Assembly: GCF_003946645.1 (NCBI RefSeq)
Contig: NZ_RHOU01000016.1
Coordinates: forward strand, 1-47,732
Length of the DNA stretch: 47,732 nucleotides
From: Lapidilactobacillus wuchangensis
Lineage (GTDB): Bacteria; Bacillota; Bacilli; Lactobacillales; Lactobacillaceae
Reading direction: 5' to 3'
Shown: positions 25,987 to 34,795 of the stretch, piece after piece
Numbering within the stretch: the stretch's first letter is position 1
How the letters are laid out: the number at the start of each line of letters is the position of its first letter
Program-made: the position numbers and the translations under genes
Notes under the pieces: generated by a model
The model's input: the letters and a program-made list of their open reading frames with translations, nothing else
Database searches by the model: none
Told to the model about the DNA's origin: nothing

Positions 25987-27123
25987 TCACAGACTCATTG
26001 TTATTCGTCCCAAAATCACCGCACGTTTCGCACCAGTAGCGCTAGGCACGTTGCTCGGTTGATGATGCCACGTTTGATTGCCTAAGACAACCATGGCGAT
26101 GGCTTCTTTGGCGTCAGAGGAATAGCCATAGTCCTCCTGAATGCCGACCCTAACTTGCGGCAATGCGGCTTGGATCATTTTAACCAAAGTGGGATTGTAA
26201 CTACCGCCGCCACCAATAATCAGTTCGGTTTTGGCAGTAGCAAATTGCTGGACCGCTTGGGCGATTGACTGAGCGGTTAACGCAGTTGCAGTAGCGATCC
26301 AGTCATCAGCGCTTAACTGATATTTTTGTAAAATGCGATCAACATATTCACTACCAAAATCTTCGCGGCCAGATGTTTTCGGAAATGGTCGCGCAAAATA
26401 CGGGTGCTGCAAAAGTTGCTGCAAAACTCCTTGATCAACTTGACCAGCCGAACCATGCGCACCATCACGATCATATTCTTCCTGATAAAAGCGACGACAC
26501 AGTTCATCAATCACCATATTTCCCGGACCGGTATCAAAAGCGACCAGCTCCCGTAATTGGCCACCTGCAGGAATTACGGTCGCATTGCCGATACCACCGA
26601 TATTTTGTAAAATTCTGGTACAGTCAGCTGACCGATACAAAATATATTCAGAGTACGGCACAATCGGCGCACCTTGGCCACCGACCGCCATATCGGCCTC
26701 GCGAAAATTCGAAATTACGGTTGTTTGCGCCCGTTCGGCAATCATTGCTGGATCGCCAATTTGCAACGTTGAAGGCACTAAATCAGCCTGATCAGGCCGA
26801 GGCAAATGATAAATTGTTTGGCCATGAGAGGCAACGAAAGCCAAATCCTGAGGTAAAACGTGAGCTTCCTGACAAATTTTAACCACGGCCTCGCCAAAAA
26901 TTGCCCCTAACTCAAAATTCAAACTGCAAATTTGTTCCACGTTAGATGTTTCCACTGCCAAAGCCGCTTTGATTTTATTTTTTAATGCTAAGGAAAAAGG
27001 ATAGCTGGCAAAGTGCCGCAATTTCACTTGCGTCGTTTCACCAACCCCGGTAATTTCGACCAAGGCCGCATCAGTACCATCCAAGGAAGTCCCTGACATT
27101 AATCCAACTGCTAACATAACCAT
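25987..27123 (-). CDS. anmK: anhydro-N-acetylmuramic acid kinase
   Basis: AnmK phosphorylates and opens 1,6-anhydro-MurNAc to MurNAc-6-phosphate during recycling of cell-wall sugars. The 378-residue length is normal. Motifs are GLMSGTSLDGTDAALVE at the N-terminus (phosphate-binding), SHGQTIYHLP, NIGGIGNATV, FDTGPGNMVID and IGGGGSYNP near residue 300. An AAAGGCGG site precedes ATGGTTATG, so the start could be 27123 or 27117. It lies between the surface-protein block and a divergent aldo/keto reductase. No MurQ etherase gene is visible here. Confidence 0.93.
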   Translation of the reverse strand: MVMLAVGLMSGTSLDGTDAALVEITGVGETTQVKLRHFASYPFSLALKNKIKAALAVETSNVEQICSLNFELGAIFGEAVVKICQEAHVLPQDLAFVASHGQTIYHLPRPDQADLVPSTLQIGDPAMIAERAQTTVISNFREADMAVGGQGAPIVPYSEYILYRSADCTRILQNIGGIGNATVIPAGGQLRELVAFDTGPGNMVIDELCRRFYQEEYDRDGAHGSAGQVDQGVLQQLLQHPYFARPFPKTSGREDFGSEYVDRILQKYQLSADDWIATATALTAQSIAQAVQQFATAKTELIIGGGGSYNPTLVKMIQAALPQVRVGIQEDYGYSSDAKEAIAMVVLGNQTWHHQPSNVPSATGAKRAVILGRITMSL

Positions 27124-27267
27124 CCGCCTTTCGCTTGATTATTTTTTGATATTTATTTCATTATACATCATTGATTACGATAAATTTATGAAATTAATTT
27201 TCACCGCAAGCCAATTGTCTGCAACTTATTCGCCAACCGGGTATACTAAAAGTAAGTATTAAATTAG

Positions 27268-27366
27268 TTGTGGTGGCGGCACTATTGCCGGTCCCACCAC
27301 ACGAGCTGATCAACGTCCGCGGAACGGCAAAAGTAGCGCTAAAAAGTCGTCGTTCTGTAGACATAT
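27268..27366 (+). promoter_or_regulatory. structured leader before the aldo/keto reductase
   Basis: GTGGTGG pairs with CCACCAC around GGC-ACTATT-GCC (about 27269-27300), and GAACGGC pairs with GTCGTTC (about 27322-27353, one G-U pair). A possible -10 box TATACT at 27242 would place both hairpins in the transcript, with the second ending shortly before AGGAGG. It has no T-run and is not a T-box or a riboswitch I recognise. Confidence 0.4.
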
Positions 27367-27382
27367 TCTAGGAGGTTACTTC

Positions 27383-28318
27383 ATGACAACAATTCAAATT
27401 GGTAAAAGCAACGTGCAAGCAAGTCCACTTGGTTTAGGCACGAATGCCGTTGGTGGTCACAATTTATTTCCTGATTTAAACGACGAAACTGGCGTTAAGA
27501 TCGTTCAAACAGCACTTGATGCTGGAATTACCGTTTTAGACACCGCTTTTGCTTACGGCTTAGGCGAATCAGAAAAATTAATTGGTCAAGCTATCAAGGG
27601 CTATGACCGCAGTAAAATTATTATTGCTACTAAAGCCGCGCAAAACTTAAAAGCTGATGGCAGCATGACAATCGACAACTCACCTGAATTTTTAACTCAG
27701 GCCGTTGAAGACAGCCTTAAGCGCCTGCAAACTGATTATCTCGACATCTTTTATATTCATTTTCCTGATGAACAGACGCCTAAGAATGAAGCTGTTGCCG
27801 CCTTACAAAAGCTGAAGGAAGCTGGCAAAATTCGTGCGATTGGCGTTTCGAATTTCTCTTTGGCCCAATTAAAAGAAGCCAATCAAGACGGCTACGTTGA
27901 TGTGGATGAAGAACAATACAGCTTGCTCCACCAGGAAATGGCTGCTGAACGCTTCGCCTATTTACGGGAAAATCAAATCAGCTTCGTGCCTTTCTTCCCA
28001 CTGGCTTCTGGCTTACTGACTGGTAAATATGAGCAAGAAATGACTTTCCCAGCCGACGACATTCGCCACGATAATCCTGATTTCCAAGGCCAACGTTTCC
28101 ACGCTATCGTTGCCACTGTTGACCAACTAAAGCCACTAGCGGAGAAATACCAAGTCACTGTGGCTCAATTAGTTCTCGCTTGGTACATCAAGAATCCCGA
28201 CATCGCCGTCGTCATCCCCGGTGCCAAAAAAGTCGCCCAAGTTGCCAGCAACGCCAAAGCAATGACCGTCAATTTGAGTGATGAGGATTATCAGGCCATT
28301 ACAAAGTTGTTTGCTTAA
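27383..28318 (+). CDS. aldo/keto reductase
   Basis: A 311-residue (beta/alpha)8 NADPH-dependent carbonyl reductase. The catalytic tetrad is visible: Asp and Tyr in LDTAFAYGLGESE, Lys in IIIATKAAQ and His in YIHFPDEQTP. IGVSNFSLAQLKEA and the C-terminal VVIPGAKK cofactor-binding segment fit the YdjG/IolS-like group of ion-channel-like reductases. Substrate not predictable. Strong AGGAGG eight bases before the ATG. Monocistronic, with its own terminator. Confidence 0.9.
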   Translation: MTTIQIGKSNVQASPLGLGTNAVGGHNLFPDLNDETGVKIVQTALDAGITVLDTAFAYGLGESEKLIGQAIKGYDRSKIIIATKAAQNLKADGSMTIDNSPEFLTQAVEDSLKRLQTDYLDIFYIHFPDEQTPKNEAVAALQKLKEAGKIRAIGVSNFSLAQLKEANQDGYVDVDEEQYSLLHQEMAAERFAYLRENQISFVPFFPLASGLLTGKYEQEMTFPADDIRHDNPDFQGQRFHAIVATVDQLKPLAEKYQVTVAQLVLAWYIKNPDIAVVIPGAKKVAQVASNAKAMTVNLSDEDYQAITKLFA

Positions 28319-28404
28319 AAAACAAGCGACCATTTGATAAAATAAAACCGAACTTTAGCCGGTCTAAACGTGTTCCCAAAAGACAACCGGTTTCGTTTAA
28401 CGAT

Positions 28405-28447
28405 AAAATAACGCGCAATTCGTCACTGACGAATTACGCGTTATTTT
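28405..28447 (+). terminator. intrinsic terminator after the aldo/keto reductase
   Basis: AAAATAACGCG-C-AATTCGTC pairs with GACGAATT-A-CGCGTTATTTT around ACT. It is strong in both directions. Confidence 0.8.
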
Positions 28448-28593
28448 GCATTATTGCTCACCGGCTAACCGCCTTTTGTCACACTCTATTTTATTGGTGT
28501 CATTTTAGCCTCCGTTAGTTCAGTTGGCTTCTGGAACAACCGAACTCAATTTTGAAAACAAACAGATAAGAACAACCTATTTTTTTATTTTAT

Positions 28594-29745
28594 TTAAGCT
28601 TCGTTAGTAATTTTAACGTTGGGATAATCTTGCGCCAACAAACTTAGCGAATATCCGGGATCACTGCCAATATTAATCGAGCCATAAGTTGCGTCAATGA
28701 TTTCACCATCAGGAATCTTGGCTAGTTCAGCAGCAGAACAATGGGTGCTGCCGTTCACCGCCAGAATCGTTTGCCGATAGGATTCAGCTAAAGCGTGATT
28801 ATCATTCTTTAAAATAATACTTGGATAGTATTTGGCCAGCATTTGACCAGTCACACCTGGATCACCACCCATTTTGGCCGTTGCGCAAACTGCTCTAACA
28901 ACCACATCATCAGCAATCTTTTCTAATTCTGACCAAGAATAATAACCGGGCATCTCATCAAAAATAATATGGCGATCAGTCTCGGCATTCAGGTAGGCCT
29001 GGCCATTGACTAAAACTTGTGGATATTGCCGATCAATAATGTTACCAATTGTGCCTAAATCGCCGCCCATCGCACCAGCGGTTTGAACTGCTGACCAAAC
29101 GACACTATCGGGAACTTTTTCCAGTTCACTTAACAGATAAACACCAGGCATTTGCTTAACAATGCCGAGTCGAAATTCCTGTGGTGTTGAATATAAAGTA
29201 TAGGCCAGCAAAACTTTCGGATATTGCTCGGCGATAATTTCACCGACAGCATCCAAATTCTGGCGATCAGTTTGATTCATGGCCGCCGTAATCACTTCAT
29301 CAGGAACTGCATATAGTCCAGCTAGACTGTATTTATTCGGCAACTGCTTAATTAGTGCCTGGCGAAATTGTTCAGCCTCGGAAATGGTTGCAGGGTTATT
29401 TTGTTTAATCCCCGTGTTAGCATTATTTGAACTTGGCTTTGGTGCCGCAACGCTGATTTGTTGACGATTCGACGCAGGTGCACTGTATTTTGTCGCCGGC
29501 GCTGCTGTTTGCGAATCGGTAACTGATTTAGTAACCTTTGCCGCAGCATCAGTTTTAGTCGTTGCTGTTTTTTTAGTTGCTTTGCTAACTTTCTTTTTCG
29601 TTGTCTGCTTCTTAGTGGGGATCTTCGTTACCTGTGCTGTTTTAATTGCTGCTGAATGATGGCTGTTATTCGCACAGCCCACTAGATTGGTGCTTAACCC
29701 TAAAATTGCTAATGCTAAGACACAATAGCGTGTAATTTTTCGCAT
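28594..29745 (-). CDS. lipoprotein with four tandem about 56-residue repeats
   Basis: The 383-residue protein has a lipoprotein signal (MRKITRYCVLALAILGLSTN then lipobox LVGC, Cys24), so it should be anchored to the outer face of the membrane. Residues about 30-125 are a Lys/Thr/Ala-rich spacer suited to crossing the wall. About 126-383 hold four related repeats. Each has a pattern like P-x-x-Y-x-x-x-x-L-x-x-[VI]-[PA]-D-x-[VI], then an Ala-rich helix, D-x-x-x-x-G-x-[IM]-[IL], and a closing YP-x-[VI]. Repeats 2-4 carry GGD or GSDPG. I do not recognise the family. GAGGAG precedes the ATG. Confidence 0.8.
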   Translation of the reverse strand: MRKITRYCVLALAILGLSTNLVGCANNSHHSAAIKTAQVTKIPTKKQTTKKKVSKATKKTATTKTDAAAKVTKSVTDSQTAAPATKYSAPASNRQQISVAAPKPSSNNANTGIKQNNPATISEAEQFRQALIKQLPNKYSLAGLYAVPDEVITAAMNQTDRQNLDAVGEIIAEQYPKVLLAYTLYSTPQEFRLGIVKQMPGVYLLSELEKVPDSVVWSAVQTAGAMGGDLGTIGNIIDRQYPQVLVNGQAYLNAETDRHIIFDEMPGYYSWSELEKIADDVVVRAVCATAKMGGDPGVTGQMLAKYYPSIILKNDNHALAESYRQTILAVNGSTHCSAAELAKIPDGEIIDATYGSINIGSDPGYSLSLLAQDYPNVKITNEA

Positions 29746-29768
29746 TTTTATTACTCCTCATTATTAAA

Positions 29769-30075
29769 CCATTGAATAAGTTCTCTTCACCTGAAATAAT
29801 GTGATCAAATAATAAGCACTAATGATGCCTTATGTTCTATCCTGATTGGCGAAACATTTTAAAACCCCTTTTCTACCCAAAATTGCCCACAATCATTTGT
29901 TGAAGAATGATCCAAATAATGATTGTTTCCGTTTACATTGCAATAGTATTACAAATAAGTTACAAAGTTTATAGTAAAAGTGCTTTATTTTACTTTTTTA
30001 TTACGAAAAGATTACTTTTGCCATTTTCCGGTTTTGTTTTTGATTCTTTTCGTTGTAAAAATGCGATTTTTTAAA
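29769..30075. other. AT-rich intergenic region, no gene seen
   Basis: It holds the upstream region of the leftward lipoprotein gene. The only notable item is a repeated TTACAAA around 29945-29975. No ORF with a binding site and no clear promoter could be assigned. Confidence 0.5.
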
Positions 30076-30116
30076 CAAAAAAATAACCGACTGGCCTTTT
30101 AGTCAATCGGTTATTT
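30076..30116 (-). terminator. intrinsic terminator of the B3/4-domain gene
   Basis: On the minus strand AATAACCGA pairs with TCGGTTATT and is followed by seven T. Confidence 0.82.
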
Positions 30117-30139
30117 GCTATTCAGTCTAAAGATTCGAA

Positions 30140-30802
30140 CTAGCCTTCAATCACTGCCACTTCAACATCACTTACGCCCAACATTTCTTGCAAGTAATTG
30201 CGGTAATCAGCACCAAGTTCGTTCAGATCGGCCTGATCAGAGAAAGTATACAGAACGGTTAGCACTTCGGTTGTTTGTTCGGTGACCATTGTTCGTTGGC
30301 TATCACTAGTTGGATTGCCAAACAGGCCTTGATCATCGGCCAATGTTGGCAGAAATTCAATATTCAACGTTGATTTCCCGATGCCCGCATAAGTCGACTT
30401 TTCTGGGGCGCGTTGCCAAATGATCGGTCCTTGAATTTGTTGATAGTCATAAGAACCAATTGACCAACCGCTACTGATTGAAATCAAGTTATTTAAGTCA
30501 ACCACATTATTGATGCGATAAAGTCCCTGACCTTTGATCACTCGCCGCAACATCGCTTCAGCAGCATTGCGATATTGTGAGGGCGACTTACCTAAAGCTT
30601 TATAAGCGGTTCTGGTCGCAGCAATCTCCGCAAATTTTGCTATTTCTGGCAAGGTAATTTTGGCGGCTAAGCTGGCGATTTTATCATCTAAGGTACTGGT
30701 CAATAATTCGTTGGCCGCGGTGACTTTGGTCGAATAATGCAGCGTTAACAAACGTGCTGCTGGGCAAAGACGTTGTAGTTCTGGACTAATTGTAATCTCC
30801 AT
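30140..30802 (-). CDS. standalone B3/4-domain protein (PheT-like)
   Basis: The 220-residue protein matches the B3/B4 domain of the phenylalanyl-tRNA synthetase beta chain, which there hydrolyses mischarged Tyr-tRNA. Characteristic stretches are FAEIAATRTAYKALGKSPSQ, AAEAMLRRVIKG, INNVVDLNNLISI and SSGWSIGSYD. No synthetase domain is attached. Such solo proteins may edit tRNA in trans, but most are uncharacterised. It is divergent from the dipeptidase gene, with a leftward TATAAT at 30835-30840. Confidence 0.8.
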   Translation of the reverse strand: MEITISPELQRLCPAARLLTLHYSTKVTAANELLTSTLDDKIASLAAKITLPEIAKFAEIAATRTAYKALGKSPSQYRNAAEAMLRRVIKGQGLYRINNVVDLNNLISISSGWSIGSYDYQQIQGPIIWQRAPEKSTYAGIGKSTLNIEFLPTLADDQGLFGNPTSDSQRTMVTEQTTEVLTVLYTFSDQADLNELGADYRNYLQEMLGVSDVEVAVIEG

Positions 30803-30930
30803 AATGGACTCATCCTCTCCTGCTAATCAACCCTATTATACCGAATTTTCTCGCAGAAGCAGCTAGTCGCAATTGCTCAAGGAAAAGTCTACAATAAGTA
30901 AGTAAACTTTTTCTACTGGAGGCAACAATT

Positions 30931-32337
30931 ATGACGAAACGTATCAAAGGTTCTTGTACCACATTCTTAGTTGGAAAAAAGGCATCCCTCGATGGTTCAA
31001 CAATTATCGCCCGCAATGAGGACGGCTATGCCCCACTTAATCCCGAAAAATTTGTCGTCGTTAACCCTGATGATCAACCACGGCACTATCAGGCAGTTTT
31101 AAGCCCAGTTAATTTCGATTTACCAGACAATCCCTTACGCTACACATCAACACCTGATGCCACTGATGGCCACGGAATTTGGGCCGCAGCTGGGATCAAC
31201 AGCGAAAACGTAGCAATGACTGCAACTGAAACGATTACTAGCAACTCGCGGATTTTAGGCGTGGATTCCTTAGTCGACGAAGGTGTTGGCGAAGAAGATT
31301 TCACAACAATCGTGTTGCCTTATATTCATTCAGCTCGCGAAGGGGTCCAACGTTTAGGCGCCTTCCTTGAAAAATATGGCACTTACGAAATGAACGCCAT
31401 GGCTTTCTCCGATAATGAAGAAGTTTGGTATTTCGAGTCAATCGGTGGCCATCACTGGGCAGCAATTCGGATTCCTGATGATGCTTACGTGGTTGCACCA
31501 AATCGGCTGAACATTGACCAATTTGATTTTGACTCTGATGACACTTTGTTCGCCGCTGACTTGCCCGAATTAATCGAGAAAAACCATTTGAATCCTGACC
31601 GCGACCAAGTTAATTTACGGCATATTTTTGGCAGTGCCACGATTAAAGATACGCGTTACAACAACGCTCGTGCTTGGTACGTGCAAAAATACTTCAATCC
31701 TGAATTCAACACCGAACCTGATGACCAAGATTTGCCATTCATTTGCCGGACCGACCGGAAAATCAGTGTTGAAGATATTAAGTTTGTTTTGAGCTCGCAC
31801 TACCAAAACACACCGTTCGACCCTTACGGCACAGGCACCGAAGCCCAAAAGAAACAATATCGGCCAATTGGCATTAACCGTAATCAAGAATTGCATATTC
31901 TGCAAATTCGCAATGACGTACCGGCTGAAATTGCTGCTATTCACTGGCTAGCTTTTGGTCCTAACACGTTCAATTCAGTGGTACCTTTCTATGCGAATGT
32001 GCTTGATACGCCTGAGAATTATCGCGGGACTACTGGCGAATGTGATCCCACCAAGATGTATTGGCTGAGCAACGTGATGGCTTTGATTGGTGACAGCAAC
32101 TTTGGTTTGTACGAAGATCAAGAGAATCTCTTTGAAGAACACAGTGTAGCTGCCTGCCGTAATTTACAACACGAAGCTGATGCTAAAGCTGCTAGTCAAG
32201 CTGATTTGCAAGGCTACTTGGCCAGCGTCAATGAAAAAATGGCCAATTTAACGCAAGCCAACGCTAATAAGTTGTTAGGGCAAATGTTGAGTCTTGGCGA
32301 AGGGCAAATGAAGTTGCAATTTACTTTGAATGACTAG
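30931..32337 (+). CDS. pepD: C69-family dipeptidase (PepD type)
   Basis: An N-terminal nucleophile hydrolase that cleaves dipeptides in the cytoplasm. The 468-residue protein starts [20 protein letters not shown]. Cys9 is the expected catalytic nucleophile, reached after removal of a short prepeptide as in lactobacillar Pep[34 protein letters not shown] and [11 protein letters not shown] are family blocks. Lactobacilli carry several pepD paralogues, so the exact member is uncertain. GGAGG precedes the ATG. Single gene, followed by repeat locus 4. Confidence 0.88.
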   Translation: MTKRIKGSCTTFLVGKKASLDGSTIIARNEDGYAPLNPEKFVVVNPDDQPRHYQAVLSPVNFDLPDNPLRYTSTPDATDGHGIWAAAGINSENVAMTATETITSNSRILGVDSLVDEGVGEEDFTTIVLPYIHSAREGVQRLGAFLEKYGTYEMNAMAFSDNEEVWYFESIGGHHWAAIRIPDDAYVVAPNRLNIDQFDFDSDDTLFAADLPELIEKNHLNPDRDQVNLRHIFGSATIKDTRYNNARAWYVQKYFNPEFNTEPDDQDLPFICRTDRKISVEDIKFVLSSHYQNTPFDPYGTGTEAQKKQYRPIGINRNQELHILQIRNDVPAEIAAIHWLAFGPNTFNSVVPFYANVLDTPENYRGTTGECDPTKMYWLSNVMALIGDSNFGLYEDQENLFEEHSVAACRNLQHEADAKAASQADLQGYLASVNEKMANLTQANANKLLGQMLSLGEGQMKLQFTLND

Positions 32338-32395
32338 GATCGATTGCGGCTGATCATCAATCAAATTCACAGACATTAAAATCTAGTGAAGTTTT

Positions 32396-32780
32396 TGAAA
32401 CAGAATTGAGTCTGACTCTGTTCCGGGCTGCTTGGCGTGGAACGCGGCCGGCATTGATTTGAGCTTATTGCTCCACAACAATCTCAAATACAAGCCTTGT
32501 TCTAAGTGGCCCAGCCACTAAGAACAATTTGGCGGCTGACGCCAAGATCCCTCCACGCCGTCTGGAGTTAAGGAAGTTCACTTTAGCTTTGCTAGCAATC
32601 AATGCAGTCATTGTAAGTATTGCCGCAAATATCTAAACCTATGTCACAGTCTATTTCTGTGGCTGACAACCACGTCCTCCATTCCGCCTGAAGTTGAGTT
32701 CGTGCATTTTATTGTAGTCAGTGCTTAAGGCAGTACTGGTGTGATTTGTTAACGCATTTCAATTAGTAATAATATTTGAA
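32396..32780 (+). repeat. intergenic hairpin element, locus 4
   Basis: A full forward unit (about 32398-32572): outer arms CTTGGCG 32431-32437 and CGCCAAG 32540-32546, P2 32457-32489 (ATTTGAG with CTCAAAT), P3 32497-32527 (TTGTTCT with AGAACAA, inner AGTGGC with GCCACT). At 32655-32750 follows a right-half fragment only (GGCTGACAACCACGTCCTCCATTCC, then the GTGCTTAAGGCA flank). No inverted partner is present, unlike loci 1-3. Confidence 0.83.
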
Positions 32781-32789
32781 CAGCAACAC

Positions 32790-32841
32790 AAAAGCGGTGT
32801 GGCAATCTCTATTTTAGTAGAGATTGTCGCACCGCTTTTTA
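32790..32841 (-). terminator. intrinsic terminator of the SDR gene
   Basis: AAAAGCGGTG and CAATCTCT pair with AGAGATTG and CACCGCTTTTT around ATTTTAGT. It can act in both directions. Confidence 0.83.
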
Positions 32842-32907
32842 TGTTATCCAAATTTGGTTCCGTCAATTAGTTCTGATTCAAATCATATGTTTTCAAAATG
32901 TCCGGCG

Positions 32908-33702
32908 CTAAAAAATTGTTGGTACTAAACCGCCGTCCATACGGAGTGCTTCGCCGGAAAAGGCGCCGTGGTCTGGGCTGGCGACAAAGGCTGTGAAGCG
33001 GCCAATTTCTTCAGGGCGAATTAGACGTTGAATTTGTGAACGTGAGCGATGGTTTTTCATGAAGTCTGCTTCCCATTGGTCTTCAGGCAAATCGGTGTCG
33101 GCATACATATCATGCAACATCTTAGCAACGCCTTCAGTCAACGTTGAGCCCGGCATAATGGTATTGACTGTCACATGGGTTGCGACTGTCAGCTTAGACA
33201 AACTCTTCGCCAACGACAAATTCATGGATTTGGTCATGCTATATTGTGGCATCTCACCTGATGGCATAACCGCTTCTTCGCTAGCAATGAAAATAATGCG
33301 GCCAAAATCTTGTTGCAACATTTTCGGTAAGTAGTGACGTGCTAAAGCGTTGCCGGCCAAGACATTGACCTCGAAAAACTTATTCCAGGTCGCATCATCA
33401 ATTTCAAAATAATCCATAGGTTGGAAAATTCCCATATTATTGATTAAAATATCAATGTGAGGAATTTCAGTAAATAAACGCTCCTGGTCAGCAGTCTTGG
33501 CTAAATCGGCCGCCACTCCTTGAATCGTGACCTGGGGAAAGTCGGCCTGTAATTCAGCAACAACTGCCTGCACTTCGGCATCACGGCGGCCGTTGATGAT
33601 CACATCAGCACCTTCACGAGCCAATTCAATGGCGATTGCTTTACCAATTCCTTTGGTTGAACCAGTAATTAGGGCGATTTTTTTAGTTAAATGTAAGTCC
33701 AT
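32908..33702 (-). CDS. short-chain dehydrogenase/reductase
   Basis: A 264-residue classical SDR using NAD(P)H. The cofactor site is TGSTKGIGKAIA (residues about 13-24), with NGRRD after strand 2, which favours NADP. NNMG follows near 90, then the catalytic Ser in IIFIASEEA and the YxxxK motif in QYSMTKS. MPGSTLTEG and the C-terminal EALRMDGGL complete the fold. Substrate unknown. It is divergent from the MerR operon; the shared 135-base region holds a palindrome near the SDR start. Confidence 0.88.
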   Translation of the reverse strand: MDLHLTKKIALITGSTKGIGKAIAIELAREGADVIINGRRDAEVQAVVAELQADFPQVTIQGVAADLAKTADQERLFTEIPHIDILINNMGIFQPMDYFEIDDATWNKFFEVNVLAGNALARHYLPKMLQQDFGRIIFIASEEAVMPSGEMPQYSMTKSMNLSLAKSLSKLTVATHVTVNTIMPGSTLTEGVAKMLHDMYADTDLPEDQWEADFMKNHRSRSQIQRLIRPEEIGRFTAFVASPDHGAFSGEALRMDGGLVPTIF

Positions 33703-33727
33703 CTGTCTACCTCGTTAGTTTATACTT

Positions 33728-33740
33728 ACTAATTGTTAGT
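33728..33740. promoter_or_regulatory. candidate operator upstream of the SDR gene
   Basis: ACTAA-TTG-TTAGT is a perfect dyad 26 bases before the SDR start, where a repressor site would overlap its transcription start. No matching repressor is encoded next to it apart from the divergent MerR, whose own site looks different. Confidence 0.35.
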
Positions 33741-33786
33741 CTATAAAGATAATGTACTATTTTTAAGTCGAAAATGCAACTTTTAC

Positions 33787-33817
33787 TTGCTAATGACCTT
33801 GCGTCACCAGCTACACT
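33787..33817 (+). promoter_or_regulatory. MerR-type promoter with 19-bp spacer
   Basis: TTGCTA (33787-33792) and TACACT (33812-33817) are 19 bases apart, the overlong spacing that MerR proteins correct by twisting DNA. A dyad TGAC-CTTGC-GTCA (33794-33806) lies between them, where MerR dimers bind. Transcription would start about 15 bases before the merR start codon, inside or just before the AAAGAGGTG site. Confidence 0.6.
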
Positions 33818-33837
33818 TGTGGAAAGAGGTGAAATTT

Positions 33838-34581
33838 GTGACCACATATTCAACTGGCGAACTCGCCAAATTAGGCCAGGTTTCCGTACGGACCCTACAA
33901 TATTATGATCAGCGGGGGCTCTTACGTCCTAGCACTGTAACTGAAGGCGGCCGCCGTCAGTATTCTGATGCCGATTTGGACCGGCTGCAATTAATTTTGT
34001 TGCTCAAAGAAATGAATCTTTCCTTAAAATCCATTCAAGAAATCATTACTAGTCAGCAGGCAAATAAAACACTCAGTCTCTTATTAGATGAGCAACTACG
34101 GCATTTAAAAGCCGAACGTAACGCCGCTACAGATAAAATCAAGCGCATCGAACAGATTCGTCACGAACTTCCCGATACCGCGGCACAACCAATTACTTCG
34201 CAAACTGATATTGAACAACTCTTCGCTCAAAAGCGGCAGCTGCATCAGGTGCATCGTCATATGATTCTACTTGGTGTGGTCCTCGATTTAATTGAATTTT
34301 CCGGATTAATCTATGCTTTGCAAACTAAAAACTGGATCCCGTTTATTGGGGGCATGGTGTTGGTGGTCGGCCTCGCCATTTGGATTTCCTACTATTATTT
34401 CCGCGAGATTAATTTTGTTTGTCCTAATTGCCAAACCATTTTCCAGCCTAAATTCGGGCAAATGTTTATCGCTGCTCATAATTTCAAGGCCCGTAAATTA
34501 AAATGTCCTCATTGTCATCAAACTAATTATTGTATCGAAATTGCTGCTGTCAAAGCTAACAACAAACAAGGAGTGTCATAA
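33838..34581 (+). CDS. MerR-family regulator with membrane and zinc-ribbon tail
   Basis: About 247 residues from GTG 33838, which has AAAGAGGTG upstream; the 35 codons before it lack such a site. Residues about 3-70 are a MerR winged helix (YSTGELAKLGQVSVRTLQYY, GGRRQYSDADLDRL), followed by a coiled dimerisation helix. The tail has two hydrophobic segments (about 147-160 and 164-183), then a CPNC...CPHC zinc-ribbon-like module (about 198-232). A membrane-tethered MerR is unusual. It heads an operon whose genes overlap or nearly touch, so it probably controls the ABC transporter behind it. Confidence 0.85.
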   Translation: MTTYSTGELAKLGQVSVRTLQYYDQRGLLRPSTVTEGGRRQYSDADLDRLQLILLLKEMNLSLKSIQEIITSQQANKTLSLLLDEQLRHLKAERNAATDKIKRIEQIRHELPDTAAQPITSQTDIEQLFAQKRQLHQVHRHMILLGVVLDLIEFSGLIYALQTKNWIPFIGGMVLVVGLAIWISYYYFREINFVCPNCQTIFQPKFGQMFIAAHNFKARKLKCPHCHQTNYCIEIAAVKANNKQGVS

Positions 34582-34582
34582 A

Positions 34583-34795
34583 ATGAAAAATGCGCAAGTT
34601 TTACTCGACAATTGGCCGTTATTATTACCACTACTCATTTTAGAATTAGGGTTAATGATTGCCGCGGTGATTCACGTGCTACGCCACCCACACTACCGTT
34701 TTGGCAACAAGGTCATGTGGTTGATCGTTGTGATCGTTTTTGAAATCATTGGCCCGGTTATTTACTTTGCGTTCGGCCGTGGTAAAAACGAATGA
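34583..34795 (+). CDS. small PLDc_N-like membrane protein
   Basis: The 70-residue protein has two membrane helices (LLLPLLILELGLMIAAVIHV and VMWLIVVIVFEIIGPVIYFA) separated by RHPHYRFGNK. It ends FGRGKNE. This is the pattern of the phospholipase D N-terminal (PLDc_N) family of small peptides that often precede ABC transporters. ATG 34583 follows AAGGAG and sits one base after the merR stop. Its stop overlaps the ATPase start (ATGA). No enzymatic residues; probably an accessory subunit. Confidence 0.8.
   Translation: MKNAQVLLDNWPLLLPLLILELGLMIAAVIHVLRHPHYRFGNKVMWLIVVIVFEIIGPVIYFAFGRGKNE

Noticed and set aside
27268-27302. T-box or riboswitch before the aldo/keto reductase
   Set aside because: No T-box AGGGTGGNACCGCG motif or known riboswitch core is present, and no terminator T-run follows.
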